Origin: an uncultured Acetatifactor sp.
GTDB lineage: Bacteria > Bacillota > Clostridia > Lachnospirales > Lachnospiraceae
NCBI GenBank assembly: GCA_910586835.1
Contig: CAJUJU010000085.1
Location: forward strand, 1 to 9,755
Direction: 5' to 3'
Length of the DNA: 9,755 bases
A model generated the notes under the pieces. That model worked only from the letters and a program-made list of their open reading frames with translations, was not told where the DNA came from and made no database searches. This document shows positions 3,913-9,755 of the stretch, piece after piece; within the stretch, counting starts at the first letter, position 1, and every line of letters starts with the position of its first letter. Both the position numbers and the translations under genes were made by a program.

Positions 3913-5875
3913 CGCCAGACTGCGGCTGCGTCATGCCATGGATATGGAAACAGGGGAATACGGAACTTATCAGTATGACAGCGGCAGGTGGACCGGTGAG
4001 AACCTTGTGAGCGCCCTGGGTTATAGCGTTTACTGGGAGTATGTCCGGGAGGAGGATTATTTTCTGTCAAAGGAGGACAGGGAGTTGATTCTGCGCTGCA
4101 CAAAAAGTGAGTGGCACAAGGAGCCTTACAGAAGGATTGAGGACATGGAGCGGGAGTATGGAAGAGAGAAACGGGAGGTAGCGGGGATACGGAAAGAGAG
4201 TCGGATCAGGGAGCTGATGGAACAGATTCCTGATCCGGGCCAGGCGGTGCGGGAGTGGCTGGCAGATACCCATACAGGAGGCAGACATTATATTTTTTGG
4301 GACAAAGGGAGCGGAACATACCGGTGCACTGCCTGCGGCGGGAGCTTTCCGCGGCGGGAGAAGCTGCGCCATAAGGACGCGGCTGTCTGCCCCCTGTGCG
4401 GCCGTGCCGTGACTGCCATCCACAGGAAAGGACAACAGATCAGGGAAAAAGCAGCGCTGGCCATAATCCATGACATGGACGAACAGCGGGGAGTGGAGCG
4501 TTTCTTCCGGGCGGAGATTGTCTGGAACAGAGAGAAGGGAAGAGTGGTTTATCTGGATGAACAGATTCGGAACTTCCTGCTGCGGGGGAGCATGCGGAGA
4601 AACAGGACCTATTACCGGGACGAATGGGAGGATAGGTGGAAGGAATCCAATCCAGCACAGAGAAGGCGCTGTGCCTGCTATCTTTATCCGGACAGGGAGG
4701 GGATCCGGGCAGGCATCCGGGGAACACACTGTGAAGAATGGAGGGATGTACTTCCACAGATGGCTGCTGCAGGAGTTGTGGCGAACTATGGGCTGCTGCT
4801 GGATGCTGTGATCATAAACCCGGAAGAATGTATTCGAACCACGGAATACTTGTTTAAAGGCCGCTTCCGCCGGCTGCTGCGGGAGCTGTCAGACACTTAT
4901 GGCTACTACAGTGGAACGATTGACGTTCTGAACATAAGAGGGAAGAGTGTAGAGGAGGTAATGAGGCTGGGAGACCGTCAGCTGATCCGGCGCCTGCGCC
5001 AGGCGGACGGCGGCAGAAACATGCTGGGGTGGCTTGCGTGGAGCGAAAGAACCGGAAAGAAGCTGTCCGACGCATGCCTCTGTTGGATGGAGCGGAACGG
5101 GATTACAAGCGGAGAGTATGAGAAATCGGAGGCCGGAATGCACCTGACGCCGGAGCAGCTGATGCATTACCTGACCAGACAGGGGAAGGAGGGTTATCCC
5201 CACAGAAAGATGGAGGAGGTGTTGCAGCAGTATGAGGATTACCTTGCCATGGCGAAGGAGCTGGGAAAGGATCTGGGGGACGAGATGGTCTACCGTCCCA
5301 GGGAGCTGAAACGCCGCCATAATGAAGCATCGGAGGAATGCAGGCTGCGGCGGAATCAGGAGAATGCCGAGCGAAAAGCGGAAGAGATGCGCCGGAAATA
5401 CCCGGGTTATGAGGAACTGCTGGAGGAGATTCGGCAGAAATATGAATACGGGGATGAGGAATACCTGATCCGGGTGCCGGGGAATTTCCTGGAGATTACC
5501 GCGGAGGGCATGGCGCTGCACCACTGCGTGGGGAATACGGAAAGGTATTTTGAGCGCATTGTCAGCAGGGAAACCTATATCTGCTTTCTGCGCAGAAAAG
5601 AAGCGCCGGACACCCCCTTCTATACCATAGAAGTGGAGCCTGGTGGAACCATCCGCCAGCACCGGGGAGATTTCGACGAGGAGCCGGAAATTGAGAGGAT
5701 AAAGCCTTTTCTGAAGAAATGGCAGCAGGAGATCCGCAGGCGGATGCAGGCCGGAGATTACATGCTGGCAGAAAAGAGCGCAGCCCTGCGGCAAAAAAAT
5801 ATCCAGGAACTGCAGGAAAAGAACAATACCAGAGTCCTGGCAGGGCTTATGGAGGATCTGATGGAGGTGGTGTGA
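3800..5875 (+). CDS. PcfJ-like protein with zinc ribbon (691 aa)
   Basis: PcfJ is named after a gene in the conjugation region of enterococcal plasmid pCF10; relatives are common in conjugative elements and phages and their exact activity is not established. The N-terminus (about 28-90) contains the ILDIWHDARLRL and MDMETGEYGTY segments. A four-cysteine zinc ribbon follows, with C176-x2-C179 and C197-x2-C200. After a long helical middle and a charged coiled stretch (about 498-540) comes the PcfJ hallmark region: IRVPGNFLEITAEG, H574-H575-C576-V577-G578, FLRRKEAPDTPFYTIEV, then IRQHRGDFDEEP. The length is close to what I would expect for the long form. GGAG about ten bases before ATG 3800 supports this start, within the upstream gene. 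The next gene starts one base after its stop. Confidence 0.88.
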   Translation: MKKKRILTVPEKRPGKKTGDRITAREAEGYLILDIWHDARLRLRHAMDMETGEYGTYQYDSGRWTGENLVSALGYSVYWEYVREEDYFLSKEDRELILRCTKSEWHKEPYRRIEDMEREYGREKREVAGIRKESRIRELMEQIPDPGQAVREWLADTHTGGRHYIFWDKGSGTYRCTACGGSFPRREKLRHKDAAVCPLCGRAVTAIHRKGQQIREKAALAIIHDMDEQRGVERFFRAEIVWNREKGRVVYLDEQIRNFLLRGSMRRNRTYYRDEWEDRWKESNPAQRRRCACYLYPDREGIRAGIRGTHCEEWRDVLPQMAAAGVVANYGLLLDAVIINPEECIRTTEYLFKGRFRRLLRELSDTYGYYSGTIDVLNIRGKSVEEVMRLGDRQLIRRLRQADGGRNMLGWLAWSERTGKKLSDACLCWMERNGITSGEYEKSEAGMHLTPEQLMHYLTRQGKEGYPHRKMEEVLQQYEDYLAMAKELGKDLGDEMVYRPRELKRRHNEASEECRLRRNQENAERKAEEMRRKYPGYEELLEEIRQKYEYGDEEYLIRVPGNFLEITAEGMALHHCVGNTERYFERIVSRETYICFLRRKEAPDTPFYTIEVEPGGTIRQHRGDFDEEPEIERIKPFLKKWQQEIRRRMQAGDYMLAEKSAALRQKNIQELQEKNNTRVLAGLMEDLMEVV

Positions 5876-5876
5876 G

Positions 5877-7163
5877 ATGGGACGGGAAATAACGGAATAC
5901 GGGGAAGTGCTTACTTTTGCGGGTTATCCGGAGTTCGAGGCGGCGGCAGACAGGGCGGCAGGAAAGATCAAAGAGGGATACATGGAGATGGGCTATATCC
6001 TGAAACTGGCCCGTGATACGGACATCCTTGCCGGCTCCGGATACCGGGGGCATGAGGAGTTTGGGGCAGAAAGGTACGGTCTGGATAAGGGTACGGTATC
6101 GCGCTACATCAGGATTGTGGAGCGGTTTTCCGTGGGCGGGAACAGCCATGTGCTGCGGGAGCATTACCGGAACATGGGCTTTTCCAAGCTCTCCATTATG
6201 CTCCACATGCCGGACGCCGTGTCGGAGCAGCTGATGGAGAGCCTGAGCAAGGCGGAGGTGGCAGCAGTCCGGGAGGAGGTAGAAGCCGAGGAACGTATCT
6301 CAGAGATCGAACTGGCAATAGAGAGGGGGCAGGAGACGGGGGATCCGGAGCCGGAAGGGACAACTCTGGATAGGACAATGCTTCGGCTGGGAAAGGAGCA
6401 GCAGGAATTGTACCGGAAGCTGTGGAATGTGTTTTATTCCGGAGCGGGTGCCCGTGCGGGGGACACCCTTGCCCCGCAGGGAAATGCGGTCTACATGGTA
6501 CGGATCCCGGGGACAGGAAGGATGATGCTTGCCATTTCCGACAGGGACGCCAGCGTGACCAATATCAGGAGCCGGGAGACGGAGCGGTACAGCAGGGAAG
6601 AGCTGATCAGGGCGGCAGAGGGAATCTGCCGGACGGATTGCGGCACGGCGGAGGAATCCTTCCGGAAAGTATACGGGGAGGAGATGACGGCTTCACCGAA
6701 AGGCCATGGAGAGTCTGTCGGGCAGGAAAAAGACAGGGAAGCCGGGAAGAAAAAGAGAAGGGATACCAAGGTGATAAAGGCAAGGCCAGAGGAATCCAAA
6801 GTCCAGGCTGCTTTGCCGGAGCCCGGGGAGGAGAAGCTGCCTGGGCAGATGGAACTGGGAGATTATGAGGGTGTGGTGCCGGAGGTATCCTTTGAGGAGG
6901 TGACTGGCAGCAGCCGTGAAGAGGAGGGAGAGCGACAGGAAGCAGAGGAACCAGGACAGGCCTTTGATGGGAAGGAGACGGGACTGCCCTGGGAGGAACT
7001 GGAGCGGCAAAGGAACCGTCTGGATAGTTTCTTCTGCATTTTTGGGGGCCGGGACAGCTGGGAAATCCCGAAAAAAGACCTGAAAGAAGCATACCAGGAG
7101 GCCATAGGCCTGGCAGCAGGCCTGGAGCGGCTTCTTATGATGGGAGGAACGGATCATGAGTAA
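5877..7163 (+). CDS. Helix-turn-helix protein with long charged tail (428 aa)
   Basis: The first 140 residues look like a DNA-binding domain. A helix KIKEGYMEMGYILKLAR (30-46) is followed by YRGHEEFGAERYGLDKGTVSRYIRIVERF (56-84, given here as the region rather than a motif), in which FGAERYGLDKGTVSRYI fits a helix-turn-helix. The pattern recalls DUF3102 or ParB-type HTH proteins. A second small globular part (about 200-250, NAVYMVRIPGTGRMMLAISD) follows, then a long acidic and lysine-rich disordered linker (about 270-375). A C-terminal helical segment ends in LERLLMMGG. GGAGGTGGTG before the start provides the ribosome binding site, one base after the PcfJ-like stop. It overlaps the next gene by eight bases. 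Likely roles are a regulator or partition-like DNA binder; this is inferred. Confidence 0.8.
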   Translation: MGREITEYGEVLTFAGYPEFEAAADRAAGKIKEGYMEMGYILKLARDTDILAGSGYRGHEEFGAERYGLDKGTVSRYIRIVERFSVGGNSHVLREHYRNMGFSKLSIMLHMPDAVSEQLMESLSKAEVAAVREEVEAEERISEIELAIERGQETGDPEPEGTTLDRTMLRLGKEQQELYRKLWNVFYSGAGARAGDTLAPQGNAVYMVRIPGTGRMMLAISDRDASVTNIRSRETERYSREELIRAAEGICRTDCGTAEESFRKVYGEEMTASPKGHGESVGQEKDREAGKKKRRDTKVIKARPEESKVQAALPEPGEEKLPGQMELGDYEGVVPEVSFEEVTGSSREEEGERQEAEEPGQAFDGKETGLPWEELERQRNRLDSFFCIFGGRDSWEIPKKDLKEAYQEAIGLAAGLERLLMMGGTDHE

Positions 7164-7476
7164 ATCAATTCTGCACAATAAAGCGGCTGGCACCTGCTAC
7201 CTGTGTATGAAACTGCACGGGGATTATGCCAGGAGGACTGTTCTGGAGGAGCACCACTGCATGAAGGGCAGTCAGTACAGGCATCTGGCGGAAAAGTACG
7301 GCCTGAAGGTCTACCTGTGTCCCCGGCACCACCGGGGATCGGAGGAGGCTCCCCACGACAATCCCAGCCGTGGGGAGGAGATCAACGCCCTGCTTCAGCA
7401 GGCGGCCCAGAAAGCATTTGAGAAAAAGCATTCCTACGAAAAATGGATGGAGATCTTCGGCCGCAATTTTATTTAA
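7156..7476 (+). CDS. HNH-like zinc protein (106 aa)
   Basis: The product has C14-Y-L-C17, then LEEHHCMKG (H33, H34, C35) and YLCPRHHRG (C55, H58, H59). This layout is that of a small HNH-type fold seen in phage and element proteins annotated as HNH-like, with zinc held by the CxxC and the later C/H cluster. The EHH could be the start of the catalytic beta-beta-alpha metal finger, and RHH the end, giving a possible nuclease. The central asparagine of classic HNH is not obvious, so activity is uncertain and a purely structural zinc finger is possible. The C-terminal helix (INALLQQAAQKAFEKKHSYEKWMEIFG) is also usual for this group. The gene overlaps the preceding one by eight bases and ends before a 76-base gap. 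Confidence 0.75.
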   Translation: MSKSILHNKAAGTCYLCMKLHGDYARRTVLEEHHCMKGSQYRHLAEKYGLKVYLCPRHHRGSEEAPHDNPSRGEEINALLQQAAQKAFEKKHSYEKWMEIFGRNFI

Positions 7477-7505
7477 GTCCTTTTGGGAACTGTAAACATG
7501 GAACA

Positions 7506-7539
7506 GGGGAGCGGTAAGCGAAAAGAAACAAGGCTCCCC
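7506..7539 (+). promoter_or_regulatory. Leader hairpin before the DUF4317 gene
   Basis: GGGGAGC (7506-7512) and GCTCCCC (7533-7539) form a perfect 7-bp stem with a 20-base A-rich loop. The right arm ends three bases before the AAGGAG ribosome binding site for ATG 7553. There is no T run, so it is not an ordinary terminator. It could stabilise the mRNA, act as a processing site or influence translation. A very weak -10-like TGTAAA at 7491-7496 lies just upstream, so a separate transcript start in this 76-base gap cannot be excluded. Confidence 0.4.
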
Positions 7540-7552
7540 GGAAAGGAGAAAA

Positions 7553-8638
7553 ATGAACATACGGGATTTAAGCGAATTAAAACGGATCTGGAAGCAGGAG
7601 AACCTCTGTTGCGACAGGTACGCGGCCTGCTACCTGGACGGGAAAGGCGGCATGGCGGTGCAGCCTGCCAGGCCCCTCCTGGCAGAGCCGGAAGAAATGA
7701 TCTGGAAGCACATGGCCCTGGTAAAAAAGATGCTGTCCGGGGAGCTGGAAAACCAGATCCTGCAGGTAGGCTTGGCGGGCCCCGTGCCGGAAAGGGAAGG
7801 CGATGCCGCGGACGTATTGGAGCGGACAAGGGACTGCCGCCTGGGGGAGGAGACACTGGAGGAGTTTTTCCGCCTGCTGGCTGACGGACGTCCCAAAGAG
7901 GGGCCCTACGAGCTGCTGGTTTACCACTTGTCCTATGATATCCCCGAAAAGGGCATGGACGGGGCAGACCAGGGGGAATCCGATGCGGTATACGAGCATG
8001 TGGTCTGCCTGCTTTGCCCGGTCAAGGAGACCAAATCAGTCCTGGGCGTGGAGGAGGGCAGCCTGGGCATGACCCGCAAAAACAGGGTGGTCAGCGCTCC
8101 CGAACTGGGCTTTCTCTGGCCTGCCTTTGATGGAAGAAGCGAGGACAGGGACGCTATAGTCCTGTACCATGCAGACCCCGGGGAGGCGCCGCATGGGTTC
8201 TGGCAGAATACCTTCGGCGTGGGGAAGTTTTTAACCACCGCGGAGATCCGGCAGCAGATGACCCGTATCTGCCAGGAGACTGCACCGGATCCCCAGGAGG
8301 CGGACGGCCTCCTGGCAGGGATGGCGGAGGCCCTTGGGAGCCTGCCGCCGGAAGGCATTGTAACCACCGGGGAATTAAAAAGGATCCTGGAGGAGGCGCA
8401 GATCCCGGAGAATTTACGCGCCGGGATTCTGGCAAGGTATGACGAAAGCCTGAACAGGTACAGCCCCAAAGCATACCAGCTGACAGATCAGGAGATAAAC
8501 CTGAAGACGGCAGTGGGGAAACAGCGGAAAAAGATGCGGGAACTTCTGCTGCAGGCGGCAGGCTTTATCCGGGACGTAAACGGCCAGGAGTCGGAGCTGG
8601 TGCGCCGGCTGCTGACGGCGGCAGACCTGCAGGGATAG
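7553..8638 (+). CDS. DUF4317 family protein (361 aa)
   Basis: The sequence matches my memory of the clostridial DUF4317 family in several places. The N-terminus, MNIRDLSELKRIW, is followed by CCDRYAACYLDGKG (19-32, where the family has a cYvDG segment), a WKHMALVKKMLSGEL helix (51-65), YELLVYHLSYDIPEKGMDG (118-136) and YEHVVCLLCPVKETK (146-160). Then comes PELGFLWPAFDGRSEDRDAIVLYH (183-206, region only). The C-terminal third, starting near FLTTAEIRQQM (227-237), is helical. Family members I know are about 390-400 residues, so this copy is somewhat short, mainly in the N-terminal half. A strong AAGGAG site precedes ATG 7553. The function of the family is not established; it is usually chromosomal, so its place in an element-like cluster is notable. 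No catalytic residues can be named. Confidence 0.83.
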   Translation: MNIRDLSELKRIWKQENLCCDRYAACYLDGKGGMAVQPARPLLAEPEEMIWKHMALVKKMLSGELENQILQVGLAGPVPEREGDAADVLERTRDCRLGEETLEEFFRLLADGRPKEGPYELLVYHLSYDIPEKGMDGADQGESDAVYEHVVCLLCPVKETKSVLGVEEGSLGMTRKNRVVSAPELGFLWPAFDGRSEDRDAIVLYHADPGEAPHGFWQNTFGVGKFLTTAEIRQQMTRICQETAPDPQEADGLLAGMAEALGSLPPEGIVTTGELKRILEEAQIPENLRAGILARYDESLNRYSPKAYQLTDQEINLKTAVGKQRKKMRELLLQAAGFIRDVNGQESELVRRLLTAADLQG

Positions 8639-8646
8639 GGGGAGCG

Positions 8647-9024
8647 ATGAGAGGGAGAAAGAAGGAAGAAGGAGGCCGGGGAAGGGTTTCCCCGGCAGCA
8701 GGCGAAAAGAAAAGCGGCGCACCGGAAGAAAGCCTGCAGGAAGCTGTGGAAGGCTGCCTGGCAGCAGCCATCATCTGCCGGGTAAGACCCGGAGATCTGA
8801 TCCAGGCGGAAGAAAAAATATGCGAGGAGCCATGGGTACATACCAGGCTGATCCGGAACTATGAGGTAAAAAAGATTTATTCCCACCATGTGCTGACGGA
8901 GGACACCGCCACAGGGCAGCGGAGGTGCTTCTGTTACGGCGACCTGGTCATGATGGGGCTGGAGCGGCAGGAGTCCTGGGTGGAGCAGGTAAAATCAGTG
9001 GGAAACGGGGGAAAATACCGGTAA
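8647..9024 (+). CDS. Small beta-rich accessory protein (125 aa)
   Basis: The first 30 residues are basic and disordered (KKEEGGRGRVSPAAGEKK). The core begins at AAIICRVRPGDLIQ (39-52); an RPGD turn like this is common in small beta-barrel proteins of phages and elements. It continues with LIRNYEVKKIYSHHVLTED (68-86) and RRCFCYGDLVMMGLE (91-105). The YEVKKIYSHHVLTED and CFCYGDL pieces look like conserved family features, but I cannot give a name. No signal, membrane helix or catalytic motif is visible. GGGGGAG directly before ATG 8647 is a strong ribosome binding site, and the gene follows the DUF4317 stop by eight bases, so they are probably co-transcribed. A later start is possible because the N-terminal tail is uninformative. 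Confidence 0.72.
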   Translation: MRGRKKEEGGRGRVSPAAGEKKSGAPEESLQEAVEGCLAAAIICRVRPGDLIQAEEKICEEPWVHTRLIRNYEVKKIYSHHVLTEDTATGQRRCFCYGDLVMMGLERQESWVEQVKSVGNGGKYR

Positions 9025-9037
9025 AGGGGGAAAAAGG

Positions 9038-9751
9038 ATGGGAAGAGAATTGCCGATGCTGTTTAACGCGGAGATGGTGCAGGCCATCCAGGGCGGGCGC
9101 AAGACCGTCACAAGACGGCTGGTGAAATACAAATACGACAATACGGTGATCCAGCGGAAAATAGACAAATACGGGAAGCGGCTGATTGAGATAGAAAGGG
9201 ACGTGGAAGGGGAAACCTATGGGAGGAACCCGGACGGGACTTCCTGGTTCAAGTTGCGCCCGTACCTGGAAAAGGAGCCGCCCTGTAAAAAAGGAGACCT
9301 GCTGTATGTCCGTGAGAGCTGGGCCTATAAATACTGCATGGACTGCCTGGAGGACGGCTGTTGCCAGAAGACGCCGGATTATGGCGGGGACGGGGACTGC
9401 GAAGGGGATGGCTGCTACCTGTACCGGGCGGATTATAGCGCCGGAGAGGCAAAGAGGATCACCTGGAGGCCGTCGATCCACATGCCGAAGCAGGCGGCCC
9501 GTATCTGGTTAAAGGTGGCGGAGGTGCGTGAACAGCGTCTGTCAGAGATGAGGCTGGAGGATTTTTTACAGGAGGGAGCAGTGATCCAGCCAGAGGCTTA
9601 CAACGATCCCACAAATGCATACTTCCAGGCAAGGGATGGGTTTAGCAGGATCTGGGATTCCACCCTGAAAAAGGAGGAGCTTGCCCGGTACGGCTTTGCT
9701 GCGGATCCCTGGGTGTGGGCAATCGAGTTCGAGCGGTGCGACATGTTTTGA
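9038..9751 (+). CDS. ASCH-like phage/element protein with cysteine-rich insert (237 aa)
   Basis: The protein resembles a widespread phage and element family related to ASCH domains, which are RNA-binding beta-barrels. The hallmarks are MLFNAEMVQAIQGGRKTVTRR (7-27, with GRKTVTRR at 20-27), KKGDLLYVRESWA (84-96), YLYRADY (127-133), WRPSIHMPKQAARIWLKV (143-160), an EGA segment near 178-180, and a WDS...PWVWAIEFER ending. The insertion between ESWA and the YRAD strand carries six cysteines (C100, C103, C108, C109, C121, C126) and could bind zinc. RNA or modified-nucleotide binding is inferred from the domain; the substrate is unknown. AAAGGGGG seven bases before ATG 9038 supports this start; ATG 9056 has a poorer site. 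It follows the previous stop by 13 bases. The window ends four bases after its stop. Confidence 0.8.
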   Translation: MGRELPMLFNAEMVQAIQGGRKTVTRRLVKYKYDNTVIQRKIDKYGKRLIEIERDVEGETYGRNPDGTSWFKLRPYLEKEPPCKKGDLLYVRESWAYKYCMDCLEDGCCQKTPDYGGDGDCEGDGCYLYRADYSAGEAKRITWRPSIHMPKQAARIWLKVAEVREQRLSEMRLEDFLQEGAVIQPEAYNDPTNAYFQARDGFSRIWDSTLKKEELARYGFAADPWVWAIEFERCDMF

Positions 9752-9755
9752 GCAA

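Noticed and set aside
4889..5794. 301-residue minus-strand open frame
   Set aside because: It lies wholly opposite the PcfJ-like gene and its proline-, leucine- and histidine-rich reading is the usual antisense image of a purine-rich coding strand.
7483..7884. 133-residue + strand frame overlapping the DUF4317 gene
   Set aside because: It has no good ribosome binding site and is an out-of-frame reading; the overlapping frame matches DUF4317 throughout.

Overview
The window looks like an accessory, mobile-element stretch from a gut-type Gram-positive bacterium, most likely a GC-rich member of the Lachnospiraceae (Clostridia). The case rests on strong AGGAGG-type ribosome binding sites, the GC-rich purine-heavy coding strand, and the protein families present: a HUH rolling-circle Rep, a PcfJ-like protein, a DUF7666-like protein, DUF4317 and an ASCH-like protein. 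These families recur in integrative conjugative elements, plasmids and phages of that group. This taxonomic placement is an inference from family resemblance recalled without a search. All eleven to twelve credible genes lie on the + strand and are tightly packed, often with overlapping stop and start codons. I see no tRNA, rRNA, CRISPR array, integrase, transposase or relaxase in the window, so the type and ends of the element cannot be settled.

Left part (1-1241): a coiled-coil protein of unknown function (20-556), a 54-residue two-helix membrane protein coupled to it (556-720), a gap with a weak promoter candidate, and an unrecognised 130-residue protein (849-1241).

Replication block (1241-2607): the 156-base gap ahead of rep is the most informative non-coding stretch. 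It holds a well-formed minus-strand promoter (TTGCTT, 17-base spacer, TACAAT, extended -10) followed within about 55 bases by a minus-strand intrinsic terminator (8-bp stem, UUCG loop, seven U). Together they predict a tiny counter-transcript RNA just upstream of rep. The same gap has an 11-base direct repeat, two mutually exclusive plus-strand hairpins and a third hairpin before the rep start, which resembles the logic of antisense copy-number control in rolling-circle plasmids. Rep (1398-2270) has the HUH motif and a catalytic tyrosine. Its 3' end overlaps a protein with an RNase H fold whose four catalytic acidic positions all appear changed.

Middle part (2608-5875): an 18-bp perfect palindrome with a third copy of its half-site precedes an acidic 167-residue protein. 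This is followed, with ATGA coupling, by a DUF7666-like protein whose repeat region seems shrunken, and then by a 691-residue PcfJ-like protein with a zinc ribbon.

Right part (5877-9751): a helix-turn-helix protein with a long charged tail, an HNH-like zinc protein, a hairpin leader before a short DUF4317 protein, a small unrecognised protein, and an ASCH-like protein with an unusual cysteine-rich insertion. Taken together the genes look like a replication and accessory module of a conjugative or plasmid-like element: Rep starts DNA synthesis, the small RNA may limit it, and the remaining proteins are DNA- or RNA-facing accessory factors whose roles are mostly unknown.
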